64,000 bases of DNA from Polytrichum commune (Eukaryota; Streptophyta; Polytrichopsida; Polytrichales; Polytrichaceae): contig OX485803.1 of the NCBI GenBank assembly GCA_950295325.1, forward strand, positions 39,323,554-39,387,553, written 5' to 3'. The translations under genes were made by a program, and so were the position numbers. The notes beneath the pieces are model-generated. The model was not told the DNA's origin and did no database searches. It saw nothing but the letters and a program-made list of their open reading frames with translations. Below are positions 46,734-57,509 of the stretch, piece after piece. Numbering within the stretch: the stretch's first letter is position 1; every line of letters starts with the position of its first letter.

Positions 46734-49570
46734 TTTAAAAAATACAAAATCTTCACTTTGGTATTGAATAAAATTATGATAGGAGCTCTACAATCTACGA
46801 GGCAAATGGCTACATGCATGATTTATAATTGCTATTCATCTCACATTGATTGCATATTACATGTGTTACTAAAGCCGGTGGAAAGAGGAATATCCAAATT
46901 AAGCACATTTACATTAACACATGGTAGAGTGTACTGAAATACCTTGTTAGTTGCTAACGAGTATCATTCAAAAGCCTTGACACTAATAACAATATCTAAT
47001 ATGCTCAACACTCAAAATAGCATGTTTAGCACCATCTACTTCAAAATAAGTTCTACATTTTGTCATTTTAAATTGAGTGTTTATATAATTCATTGTAGTC
47101 TTCTAACGGTTATTGAACCTCAACACTATTTTCTTCCATGTAAAGTTTTTTTTAGAGTTCTTGGATTTTATGAGTATTGACACAAAGTCACACAAGTTTT
47201 CTTGATGCTTAGGTTATCATATACAAAGAGTGGTGTTGGGTTATTAGACACTATTACGTATGTGACACTAAATACCATAAATGATGTAGTGGAATGTTAT
47301 GCAACATTGATTTTAACTTGAAAACAAGGAAATTGCTCCGCAAGTGACAAACCCTAGTGGGGTTGCTTTAATTAATTAAGCAAGTACTGGATTTACCTTG
47401 TTTTGGGGGCACAAATTGAAAAATCAATTGCAAGAAAGGTACCAAAATACAACCGCCTTGGGAGAACCAACGCAAAGCGAGGGGAAATCAATAACTAAAG
47501 GATTCACCTGGGTGCAAGCATGGTAAAGTGGACCAAAAAAATGCTCATGTGTTCTAAAACCACAATTTTTTTGGTCAATGACCTAAAAGTAGTAGCACAA
47601 CAGTTGTTTGAATTGGATTTCTTTTCATGATGACCTTTTGTTGTTGTGTTGAATACTCAAATGTAGAAAAACAAGTTGACATCTTCAAATACGTATCATT
47701 AAAAGTGATGCTCAAAAGCAAATGGTTGAGTTTGGTTTTGGACGTACATTTCATGACCTTAACTGTTTAGAAATTAAATTTTTCTTTCATATTCATTGAG
47801 TTCATTATCTACTTGAGGGCATCATCACAAAAACTTTGTGGAAAACCATCAATTTAATGTAATTTTATCAAACTTTAAACAAACTTTAGGCAGTCACTTG
47901 TTCAGTATCACCTACTTGCATACCACTTATACCGTCTTCTAAAATATGTAGACTTTTCTTGGAATTTTTTTGTCATCATAATTTGCTTGGCTTGGTAGAT
48001 TCATATGTTTAAAACATCTATGATTTTTTTCCTTCAAAAATTTCAAAGTTAGTGTATAGTTTTGAATCACTCTCACTTAACACTAGGAATGAATCAATAG
48101 TTGTCCACTTTACCGTGCTTGCACCCACTTATCTCACATCATTTAATAAATTGATTTGGGGAGGCTATGGATAGATTGGGCATATGCAAGCCAATTCCCA
48201 TTATAACCCCTGCAAAGTTGGTACTATTGTATCATATGATTTAGAGAGCTTAAAAATTGCTTTAGAACACTACACTAGGTAGTCATATTATTGTGGGTGA
48301 AAATTAGTGTGAAAATAATCAACGTGGTCACACTAATTTTCTAGTTAAATGTGGGGATTGATGTGGGTCCACGACCCTAGATCTTTCTTTTAAGTCTTCA
48401 TGAAGACTTCTGACCTATACATTGAATATTAGTTTAAGGACAAAAGTAAAACATAATAAGTAATCACCCACATTAGTTTTCTAGAAGAAATAAATGCAAT
48501 CCACAGTAAATTTCTATTAGAAATTTAGGATGCGTTGAGAATTAATGTGGCTCACATTACTATTTAGTATAGTAGGATTGTTGGCCCTATCACACAACCC
48601 TTTTGAGCCATAATTGACTGCAAATGTCTTATTTCACATATGTAGAAAGGATGTGCCATGTCCATGGTCCTAGTAAAACCCTAGTCAATGGGGTCATGTG
48701 TAGATAACCTTTATGATTGACCATGCCTTGCATTCTAAGTTGACCAAAACAATGAACTTTAGTAATAGTAAATTGTGCATGGCACTTTTGACTACTAGTA
48801 ATTTTTGTATGGTGAATTCTTTACACTAGATTCACTTTTGATTTAGTGTGGTAAATTTTGATGTAAAATTTTAATATTTACCTACATAGTATTGTAGTTG
48901 GATCCACTTGTAGGTAGAGGTCCCAACAACGTTCCGAGTGCCTCGGGTGCTAGCTTAACAAATAGAGGCCAAGGGGATTTGAACCCAAGACCTCTTGGAC
49001 CTCAAACCACATCCCAAAGGCATCGAGTCCACTCACTACACATATAGACAATATTGGTGGGTGATGGACTTATTGGGTAAGGGGTTATTGTTCCATGGGA
49101 TTCATTGAATCTTTGACCAATGAAAGTCAAATTCCATGAGGTACACTACATTATTGTGGGCCAAGAACATCAATGTGTGCCACACAAACTCTCTAGAACT
49201 CCATTTCATTATCATAATGAAAATCATGATGTTGCCCAAATTCCTTTTCCACCCATGCCGAATATCTCCTTTTAATAAATGTGGACCACATTATATGTTT
49301 TTTTAAAGGAAATTAAAGTGTGTGGATATTTTATATTATGATAAAGTAATGCTATTTGTGCTAGTACAAAACGGAAGTGAATTTAGTGAGAGGAGGGATA
49401 TTCGTGGGCCTTCTTTGTGGGCCTTGAAATCTAGGCATGGTACCATTTGACTAGAGCATCAAGAGTTATGCCCATTTCATTAGGGTGTAAAAGTGACCGC
49501 CCGCATAGTCTTGTCAAACAACACAAAGCTAGCTTGTGTAAAAGCTAAGTGTGTCTTAGACACCATAATT
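46734..49570. other. No gene supported; one possible SINE patch
   Basis: The longest ORF is 78 codons (46944-47180) with no domain. A stretch at 48271-48573 starts ACTACACTAGGTAG and ends TATTTAGTATAGTAGG, possibly a further degraded family C/D-like element, but I cannot align its body. See 48915-49040 for a tRNA-like repeat. Confidence 0.35.
48915..49040 (-). repeat. Possible tRNA-derived SINE fragment
   Basis: On the minus strand the segment contains GGTCTTGGGTTCAAATCCCC. GGTTCAAATCC fits an RNA polymerase III B box. No convincing A box at the expected spacing and no cloverleaf were found, so it is not a tRNA gene. A weak call. Confidence 0.25.
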
Positions 49571-50109
49571 CTACTACACCATTTATGATGTTTAGTGTTG
49601 CATGCATAATGGTGCCACTTAACCTATTTTGAGGCACATGTTAGATTATACCAATGACCAACAACTTCATCATTAGTGTCACCTTGCTTACTCATATATC
49701 TTGGCATGAGTATGTTCAATAATGTTATGAGGTGTGTGCTTATGTTACACGATGGTCTACAAGTTCACTAAAGTGTGCACAAATGACACTTGGCACTAGT
49801 ATACTCAAGAACATCTTTCTCTTGCATATTAAAATGTAAACACATGTACACTTGCCGTTAGTATGTTGAATAACAACTTCCCCTTACACACTAAAATGCA
49901 GAATCTCAATTATCCCAATGTGCTACGTTAAATGTCATAATGTAGGAAAATAAATCTAAAAAATGGTTTTCTTTAAAAAAAACTACTTATGTTAACAAAT
50001 AGTATCATATTGGCAATTAGCGGACGTGACACTTTGAGACATGTAGGCATCTAGGTTAGGCTCTTTGCAAATAATGTACATGATACTAAATACCATAAAT
50101 GGTGTAGTG
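49571..50109 (-). mobile_element. Family D element, copy 3
   Basis: It begins CTACTACACCATTTATGATG and ends with the inverse, CATAAATGGTGTAGTGG. The body (CATATCTTGGCATGAGTATG, GTCTACAAGTTCACTAAAG, GGACGTGACACTTTGAGACA) is the reverse complement of 50450-50992. A minus-strand ORF near the end derives from a G13 run at 50171-50183. Confidence 0.7.
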
Positions 50110-50449
50110 GAGTGAAGGCTTGCAAACAAGGTTGCACTAGTACAAACATTTTGACAAATAAAAATCTGGAGGGGGGGGGGGGGTAGGACAATCATTTTGA
50201 GACGGAGGGAGTACAATTTATCACACAAAATTTACCATGGACCACAAAATTAGCATGTCAAAACGAACAATTTGTTAGCACGTATATAAAATTTGGTTTG
50301 TGTCAAAAGGGGCATGACCCCGTAGCATGAGCCCAAACAATGCTCTTTGGAGCACCTTGGGAGCCATGGACAAAATTCAAACACATGCCAAATGGATCCT
50401 TTTTGGCTCCTTTGTGTCGAAATAAGCGTTCAAAAGAGCCATGTTTGGT

Positions 50450-50992
50450 ACTACACTATTTATGGTATTTAGTGTCACATACAATATTTGCAAAGGGTCT
50501 ACATACCTAGAGGTCTCAAAGTGCCACGCTAGCTAATAGCCAATATGATTCCATTTGTCAACATAGGTAACTTTTTTAAGTGAAAAAAATATTTGCATTA
50601 TGACAATTAGAGTAGCATATTGGGATACCTTAAATGATAGTCTTGTGTTTTAGTATGCTAGGGGAGATATTTTTGAGTGTACTAATGGCAAGTGGGCATT
50701 AGTTGTTTACGTTTTAGTATGCAAGAGGAAGACATTCTTGAGTATACCGAGTGTTGTTTGTGTACACTTTAGTCAACTTGTAGACCATTGTGTAACATAT
50801 GGTCATGCACCTTGTAACACTATTGAACATACAGTACTCATGCCAAGATATTAGTAAACGCATTAAACACCAAGTGTGATGAGGTGACACTTATGATGAA
50901 GTTGGTAAGCATCAATGTAACCTAGGGTATGCCTCAAATAGGGGAAGTGACATTATATTCACATGACACCAAATATCATGAATGATGTAGTA
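50450..50992 (+). mobile_element. Family D element, copy 4
   Basis: It begins ACTACACTATTTATGGTATT and ends CATGAATGATGTAGTA-like, inverted. The body contains CACTTTAGTCAACTTGTAGA and ACTCATGCCAAGATATTAG. It lies 340 bp from copy 3 in opposite orientation. A G14 run (51012-51025) follows shortly after. Confidence 0.7.
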
Positions 50993-51826
50993 TTGGGTCC
51001 AAACCAACCCCGGGGGGGGGGGGGGCACTAGCAGTATTTTAGAAACGACGTGCGATAAACTATAGCATACTTAATATTCATTCGAGGTAAACATTTGAAG
51101 AATTCTATATGAAATATAGGGGAGAAATTAATGTTGGGAACCAATTAAAAAAAAATACCATGTACAAGGGACCACATTTTGCTTCATCAAAGAAGATGAA
51201 GGGCTCGATTTTATTCCATGGAGGTTTCTCTTCATCAAGGATACTTTGAACTCCATTATGTTTGAACGTTGTCACGAAGGGGTATATTTGAGACAATATT
51301 TGATGTTTGAAATTCTTTTGCAAATGTTGTACAAGCTCTTGCTATCTTGTAAATGTTGGACAATTTTTTTTTAACACACTAAATTTTAAGGTTGCACTCT
51401 ACTTGCATTCTCCATTACAATCTAGTTGGTGTGATTAATTTCTATTATTTTTTCTTCTTGCCATACCACAATAATGCAATATTAGTGTTAAAATGCCAAT
51501 TCACAACGCACACCCCTTCCCTTTGCGTAAAATTAAAGGCTATTAAAAAACTTGTCCTAATATTCTAATTCTTAAAGATAATACCCCCCTTGAAAATAAG
51601 TGGTTTTCTTAGGTGTCTCCATAAATTTACTATGAGTGCCCCCCCCCTCGGGAAACCAACTAACTGAATCCTATAGCTACTTTATAATAATCATAGTTGC
51701 AACGTGTTTTTCAAAACGAATGAAACACATCACACACATGTTACGAAATGTTACGAAATGTTTCAGAACACAAAAATTTCATGGAAAAAAACTAGAGTAT
51801 ATCATGAGCTCTAGGATTACAATCTA
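50993..51826. other. No gene; G14 run at 51012-51025
   Basis: Apart from the homopolymer and a C8 run near 51640, the interval is AT-rich with ORFs of 72-80 codons lacking domains. Confidence 0.4.
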
Positions 51827-52310
51827 TCACTTGTACAAAGCCTTGACAAGGCTAAAGCATGGTATTTTACGAGAATAAGCATGAGGTTCTTCATAACTAT
51901 CAAATTCTTGCAAACTAGAAATAATGAAATCATCTAGACAACTCAAATGGTCATCATAACTGCCACTTCCGAAATCATCATCATCATAAGTGTTGCTTTC
52001 CAAATTGCTTGTTTCAAAAAGCCTTTTGACTTGAAATGAAGGTTTCTTCAAATTGAGATTCATTTGTTGAAGCTAGCATGGTCTAAACTTCATTCAAACT
52101 CTTAGATTCCCATATCTATGGCACACGTTCAGATGGTCGTGCTCTTTCTTCATACAAGTAAGAACGATGATCTTCAATTTTCAACCAAGAAGGCAAAGGA
52201 GGAACCTTGGTAACGTCGATTTCATCGGGATTCAATTCTTGAATAGCATCATGAGTTCCCTTGCTTTCCAGCATCCTCAAGTTCGTTCGAATGACACCCG
52301 ACTTTTTCAT
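51827..52310 (-). pseudogene. Two protein-like open segments, unrecognised
   Basis: Segment one (52116-52310) reads MKKSGVIRTNLRMLESKG, then DEIDVTKVPPLPSWLKIEDH and ends RARPSERVP. Segment two (51827-52063) is acidic, with DDDDFGSGSYDDHLSCLDDF. They run in the same direction 50 bp apart in different frames. Composition is coding-like, but I recognise no domain. A decayed transposon ORF or captured gene is possible. Confidence 0.3.
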
Positions 52311-52341
52311 TTTGAGAAAAGGATAACTTATTATTATTCAT

Positions 52342-52800
52342 TTATTTTAGGTTGGTTTGTACCAAGGTGAAGGCTGTCCGATTTTGTGCATGCACAACCA
52401 CAACGAAACCCGAAACCTTGCACCTAGAATCTTGTTCCGAAACACCATTTGAAGCGAACATGTTTCCGTCCGTTTCGAAACGGACAAAAGCATGTCTCAT
52501 TGCAACTCCGGTAATATGATTATCATAGTGATGCGTTTTCTTACACGAGAAGTTCGTGGAACCATGCATGATAGTTGCTCGTGTGCAGCCGACCCAGGAT
52601 GTGGCCGTATGGCATTTCCTCTCTTTTCCCCCCCTCCCCTCAACCAATAATTCAAAGGGCCTGGTTACGGAGAACAAGGATAAAACAACACCCAAAACAA
52701 ACGCTGATTCAGTTGTCCAATAAATTATGGTGTAGTTGACAGTCACAACAAAGTTCCTTATCGGGAAGTGCTTCAATGTTGTATTTTGGGAGGCACTCAT
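52342..52800 (-). CDS. Unrecognised 152-codon ORF
   Basis: The frame lies just upstream of the unrecognised segments at 51827-52310 and in the same direction. It includes FSCKKTHHYDNHITGVAMRH, in which Cys/His spacing loosely recalls a BED-type finger but does not fit the consensus. No other motif is visible. It could be the N-terminal part of the same decayed gene or a chance ORF. Confidence 0.25.
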   Translation of the reverse strand: MSASQNTTLKHFPIRNFVVTVNYTIIYWTTESAFVLGVVLSLFSVTRPFELLVEGRGGKERKCHTATSWVGCTRATIMHGSTNFSCKKTHHYDNHITGVAMRHAFVRFETDGNMFASNGVSEQDSRCKVSGFVVVVHAQNRTAFTLVQTNLK

Positions 52801-53026
52801 ACTGTCTCCTGCTCATGAAAACAGACACTTGATCAGCAGTAGTTATTCCACACAACATATATACTCACTCCAATGGGTGACGTACTCAATTATACGTTGC
52901 CGGGGATTCACCCGGAAATGCCTGACTAAGTTAGCCCCAATGAGGATTCTTGGTTGATTCTTGTTTGTTTTGTTTTGTTTTTTTTTTTCCTTTCCCCACC
53001 TTTGTATGTTTATTTTAAAGTGGTTA

Positions 53027-53148
53027 TGGTTAGTTTCCATGTAGGCCACTCGCCCCCACATGATTCTAGTGGAACTATAGATGTCACTAGCTGGAATCTA
53101 CAATTTCGCTAAGACCGGTTGGTGAGCGGCCTACATGGAAATTAATCC
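53027..53148. mobile_element. Tourist/Harbinger-like MITE, family A, minimal copy 4, with TTA duplication
   Basis: The 122-bp element is little more than its two arms: TGGTTAGTTTCCATGTAGGC at the left and GAGCGGCCTACATGGAAATT at the right. TTA flanks both sides (53024-53026 and 53149-53151). It shows the family's ends clearly. Confidence 0.8.
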
Positions 53149-53244
53149 TTAAGACTCTATAACACTAACCAACATGCATTGTACCCATTGCCATTTGGGT
53201 GTTGGAATGAAATAATCCATGCAACATAAGAATGATGGGGAGGT

Positions 53245-53660
53245 ACAGTAACCTCCCACTTAAGTACGCAACTTGAACATGCGCAGTTTGTGCGTACTTA
53301 ATTGGTAGGTGCGTACTTTAGGATTTAGGGTTTCCCAAATCGCTATCGCTTGTGTTTCGCTATAGCCGGCAGGTGTGTACTTTAGGGTTTAAGGATTCCC
53401 AAATCACTTGTGTTTCGCTACAATGTCGAAGAAACCAAACGAAAAGCGTCTCAATGAGCATCAACATTGTGAAATCATCTTGAAGCTTAGCAAAACAAAT
53501 ATCACGCTTGTGGCAACCAAAGTGCACGTGATCCTAAGATGGTTAACATGGATTTGTGATAAAAGAGATTTAGTGTAGCATTTGACACTATGGAATAACA
53601 TAAAGTCAACATTGCAATAATTGACAATGTGTTGCAATGTTGCACTCACCGGCCAAGGAC
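53245..53660 (+). mobile_element. 5' end of a pogo/Tigger-like element
   Basis: TA followed by CAGTAACCTCCCACTTAAGT is a typical pogo/Tigger-type end (CAGT...), and it matches the ends of the element at 33416-34055. About 175 bp downstream an ATG at 53422 opens a frame MSKKPNEKRL followed by NEHQHCEIILKLSKTN, aligning with RLTKAQQCETIAKLSKPN of the other element. The reading then leaves the HTH pattern and hits TAG at about 53572. The sequence to 53660 is shared with 12640-12800. No right end is found; a LINE fragment follows. Confidence 0.6.
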
Positions 53661-53810
53661 AACCCCCAAGCCACCAATTAACCAACAAAAGCAACAAACT
53701 ACCTAAACTTGTTGACGTTTCCAACTCCAAATAATTCTCATCCTCTCACATCTACAAAGGATGTTCCTCACCCCCCAACTTTGGTCGAAACCTTTGAGGA
53801 GGGCTTTGGC

Positions 53811-54345
53811 CTAATAGGTACTAATCTTAACAAAACCAACCACCCTAGCCCATGCCAACTTGGCATATATTATGAAATCATCCCAATTAAGGTGTTTAAC
53901 CTTGGATTCATGCCATCGTTCTTTATCAAACGCCCTATCGTTATGCTCCATCCAAACCGTCCAAAGCATAATGCCACAAAGGAGGTGCCAGATTTTGATT
54001 TTCTTAACAAACTCCTTAGGCATCCTTTCCCCAAATAGGATTTGTTTCCAATGGGAACTATCGTAATTGCCCGTCCTAACCCCACAAAACTCATGCATAG
54101 TGAAGATCGCCCACCTCCATGCTCGCTAGGTTAGAATACAATCCCCAAATTTATGCTTAATTGATTCACTAGTGGTAGGGAGTCAAAACACACATTGCTT
54201 GAAGATGGAGGCTGGAGCAATGCAGGCTCTCCACTCATTAACCACAACTGCTTTGTGCCAAATAGCCCACATAATTAAATGCAACTTGTGGCTAGTAGGA
54301 TTGGTAGTTTTTTGGGAGGTAGCCTTGCCACTTGTCTGCTACCCA
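53811..54345 (-). pseudogene. LINE (non-LTR retrotransposon) 3' ORF fragment with zf-RVT domain
   Basis: The frame reads LHLIMWAIWHKAVVVNEWRA, then CVF, a TGA (54183-54185), LPTTSESIKHKFGDC, a TAG (54126-54128), RAWRWAIF, and continues openly to IWHLLCGIMLWTVWMEHNDR and FDKERWHESKVKHLNWDDFI. This is the zinc-binding tail after the reverse transcriptase of plant LINE proteins (zf-RVT, C..C....H....C). The TGA stands exactly where the second zinc Cys (TGC/TGT) is expected. The reverse transcriptase and endonuclease are missing, as in a 5'-truncated insertion or its remains. Confidence 0.75.
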
Positions 54346-55432
54346 GGTATTGTCATGGAACATGTTAATGACTTTATCCATGACCATCTTCATGGCATAA
54401 TTAAGAAAATAACCCCCTCCCTAGCCCACGCCCAATAGTTTATATCTCATCTAAGGGTGCCAATTTTGCCATAGAAGCAAGCATGAATGAAGAGAGGATG
54501 AACAATTTCTTCGTCCATGGGCTATTGCCAACTTTTGGTGGGGGCCTCCAAAGTCCGGCCACATACAACATAACACCTTCAAATCCTTTGTTGAATTGAT
54601 TTGGCCTCTCCAAATTTTGATATACACAACACAAATATCTATGCTATAAAGTGGCTATAAAGCCATGTCTAAACCATCCACAAAGAAGCCATGTTTGATT
54701 GTTTACTTGAAGGCAAAATGTTAATGATCACCATTGTTCATTTTGAGGGGGCCCATGTCACTTGGAAGGGTCAAGCGAGGTTCGTGATGTCCGTGGATCG
54801 ACCTAACACAATCAACATTGAGAATAGTGAGGTTGGAGTGCTTTTAGAATTGTCTTCACGTGAGCTTTATCTCAAGAAAGATTTAGTGTATCATTGACAA
54901 TCGTTAATGTAAAATGAAAAATCCATTGTATTTTTATCAATAATTTTTTGTTGAAGATATAGTCACTAAACATGTGTTTGGTGCGGGCCATCACTACTTC
55001 ACAACATAGGCCAACTTATTTCCGATAACTAGGAGATGAAAACTTGAGTACATTTAAGTGCCCTTTTCAAGGAACCCAAACTTTTGCCTTTTTAACTTAC
55101 TTTCTCCCATCACGCCGAATGTGACAGCTACATGTGTGATTCTTTATGGCTTTTTCCAACACGTTAGAAAATGATAGCTACATGTGCGTCACTTCATAAC
55201 TTCAAGGGACTCCATGGATTAAGATGGGGGGGGGGGGGGGCGGTTTCGGAAATGGGCATGTCTACTCTAAGTGGGATATTTTTGGGCATAATTGGTCAAT
55301 ATCCTAGTGTTTCCAAGTCCAAACCACACACTATACCACCCACAATCCAAGCCTACAATTCATTGAATTCACTTTATACCAAGACCATTACCCCACCATT
55401 GCAACCCAAAAGAAGTAACTAAAATACCAAAC
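54346..55432. other. No gene; G15 run at 55226-55240
   Basis: Part of 54346-54640 may be a further decayed LINE sequence, but I cannot carry the frame. ORFs of 64-88 codons are antisense or domainless. Confidence 0.35.
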
Positions 55433-55749
55433 ACTACACTAAAGAGGATATTTAGTGTTTGATTATATTTAATGTTGTTACCACCCTACCCTGCTCAACG
55501 CTAATTTACAATTTTCTGACAATTAGTGTTAGAAAATATGCTAGAAGATAAGTTGGAATTCTCTTTTTTCCATTGCTATTTTTGTTTCAAATCCTTATTA
55601 ATACTAAATTTAAACATGTAACTTCCACATATTACCAGAGTAGATCTTTAGTTTACACTTAATGTAATTTACTTTCATAGGGTTATTGATATTTAGTGTA
55701 TGCGTTCATATTTAGTGCATCAAACACTAAATATCCTATTTAGTGTAGT
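55433..55749. mobile_element. Non-autonomous element with ACTACACTAAA ends
   Basis: The left arm ACTACACTAAAGAGGATATTTAGTGTTTGAT is repeated inverted at the right as ATCAAACACTAAATATCCT followed by ATTTAGTGTAGT, about 30 bp. The 317-bp body is AT-rich and differs from family C apart from the terminal motif. It is probably a sister family. Confidence 0.7.
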
Positions 55750-56355
55750 GGATACCCATAGAACATGGTATTTAACACTCACCATCCTCACAAAATAGGC
55801 ATTTGAGGCGGCATACACACGAATAACATCACCAACTCTATTCAAAAGATGCTACATCCCTTTAATTTGCATGCATGCATGCATGCAACAAATCCACGTA
55901 ATACCTATCAAATACCTCACTTTACTCATGGCCGACAAACATAAACTAGAAAACCACCAACAACCAATGGCCCCCCACCTAAGCAAGCACCAAAACTACA
56001 AACACATAACAAAATCCCAAGAATGAATCTTACAACATGACGCCCAAACCTTGTCGACTAGCTCAGATTAAGGGATAAAACAACCTCATGGAGACACCTC
56101 CAAGAATTTGAACCCAACTTAGGTTACAACAAGTTAAGACACCGTGCCCACACTTGATATGCACAACATCGCTAGACAAAAACCCGAATCTCCCCTAATG
56201 CCCCCCCTGGTCATCGGTTACAAATAGGAACCACCTCCGATAGGAGGCAATAGCACTTGTCTCATAACTTGCTCAATAAACCCGCTCCAGGTGCACATAT
56301 GAACTCATGGCTATGATCAAGATGAAATGTCCCTCATTCATGCCAACACCTCCAG
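55750..56355. other. No gene seen; GCAT microsatellite
   Basis: A (GCAT)4-5 run lies at about 55870-55888. The phrase CATGGCTATGATCAAG at about 56310 matches 35560-35590. No coding signal. Confidence 0.4.
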
Positions 56356-56492
56356 CCGGGTCTTTCAGTTTTTCTTTCCTAAATTGCGAGATATTCTATA
56401 GAGTCCTCTCAAATGATGGGTTATGTTCCCGAAGTCTTAAACCTCAACCGGTTCATGTGTAACAACTAGCGGCTGGTTCTCCTTGTTCATTG
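56356..56492 (-). mobile_element. MULE-type MITE, family B, truncated copy 6
   Basis: Reverse-oriented remains with ATTCTATAGAGTCCTCTC, AAACCTCAACCGGTTCATGT and GGCTGGTTCTCCTTGTTCAT match the terminal two thirds of family B. The other end is lost. Confidence 0.6.
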
Positions 56493-56724
56493 ACAAAAGT
56501 ATGGTATATAATGTATGGCAGGAGGCTCACATTGTGGCACATTCTTGGTTTTTGTCGGATGCCTTGGCTGCAAGCTTCCTCGTCCACTTCCCAACCCCAG
56601 TGGATGCGTCCTTGCTCCAGTCCTCCAGAAGAAGCCTAAGGATAGATAGTATCTTACACTGTTTCAGTCCCCAACCAACCCTTCTTGTTTTTGGGTTTTT
56701 GCAATTGAGCTCACGTTGCTACCT

Positions 56725-57045
56725 ATAAGGTAGCCAACCCATAGCTGACGACTACCCCATTTTCGTAGCTTAGGCCAACCTATTTTCATGTGACAACAAC
56801 ATCAATCGATGTACAGTATAATGTTTGGCATGTCGTGGTTGAAATTTGACTTAACCAAGTGTTAGTGGCTAAGTTGACAACCCAGCTTAGATTGCAAATG
56901 ACTTTAAGTGCCACGATGATCGAGTATGGGAATCAAACATTCTTGGTTTTGCAATTGATTGGTGGTTGGAAATAGGGTAGTCTATATAACGAGTATAGGT
57001 TGAAGAGAGTTTCCACTTGGAAAATTCATAGTAATCTGGTTATGG
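56725..57045 (-). mobile_element. Family E MITE, strongly diverged copy 3
   Basis: It starts ATAAGGTAGCCAACCCATAG and carries in order GGGAATCAAACATTCTTGG, AACGAGTATAGGTTGAAG and TTCCACTTGGAAAATTCATA, corresponding to 27003-27260. The far arm appears lost. The call rests on order more than identity. Confidence 0.4.
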
Positions 57046-57100
57046 AGTGATTTGTTTTGTTTTGTTTTTCTTTGTTTTTTTGAGACAATTATAACATTGA

Positions 57101-57300
57101 TCTCAATGCCAAAAACCTTACAAAGTCACCAAGGGCCCGTTAAAGAGAGTGTGGGCGGCTCTCTTAAGTGCACTTGGTGAAACCAACACAACATGTGACA
57201 TGTGACCACCCTAAACATGATTAGCCAAGCCCAGATTAGGCACTCTAGTGTTCCAATGTGTGGTTCTAGTGCTAAAATCCCTATGATAGAGGAGCTTGTC
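57101..57300 (+). repeat. Dispersed repeat, second copy (see 39593-39770)
   Basis: CAATGCCAAAAACCTTACAA, GGCTCTCTTAAGTGCACTTG and ATGATTAGCCAAGCCCAGAT are colinear with the 39.6 kb copy. A 61-codon antisense ORF here is not accepted. Confidence 0.55.
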
Positions 57301-57331
57301 ATAATTCCCATCGGGGAGTGCTATCTTATGA

Positions 57332-57380
57332 GCGGTGAGCAATGAGCGGTGAGCGATGAGCGGTAACTTATGAGCAGTGA
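57332..57380 (+). repeat. GAGCGGT(A)ATGAGC short tandem repeat
   Basis: About six degenerate units of GAGCGGTGAGC/AATGAGCGGT lie 130 bp beyond the end of the methyltransferase-like gene. I found no inverted partner in the window, so it is not shown to be an element end. Confidence 0.5.
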
Positions 57381-57509
57381 GGAAGATGAAATTTTTGGTA
57401 ATAGGGCCACCAATATCCTATAACCGTGGAATTGTGGCCTTAAAAATGATGATTTTAGGGTTTAGTAATAAGAGGGTTGAGAAGGATAAACAACATGAAG
57501 TCCAAAAAT

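Noticed and set aside
48915-49040. tRNA gene
   Set aside because: Only a B-box-like GGTTCAAATCC is present. No A box at the right spacing and no cloverleaf can be drawn.
57332-57380. Terminal repeat of the two-gene element
   Set aside because: Short GAGCGGT repeats have no inverted partner in the window and no flanking 9-bp duplication could be tested.
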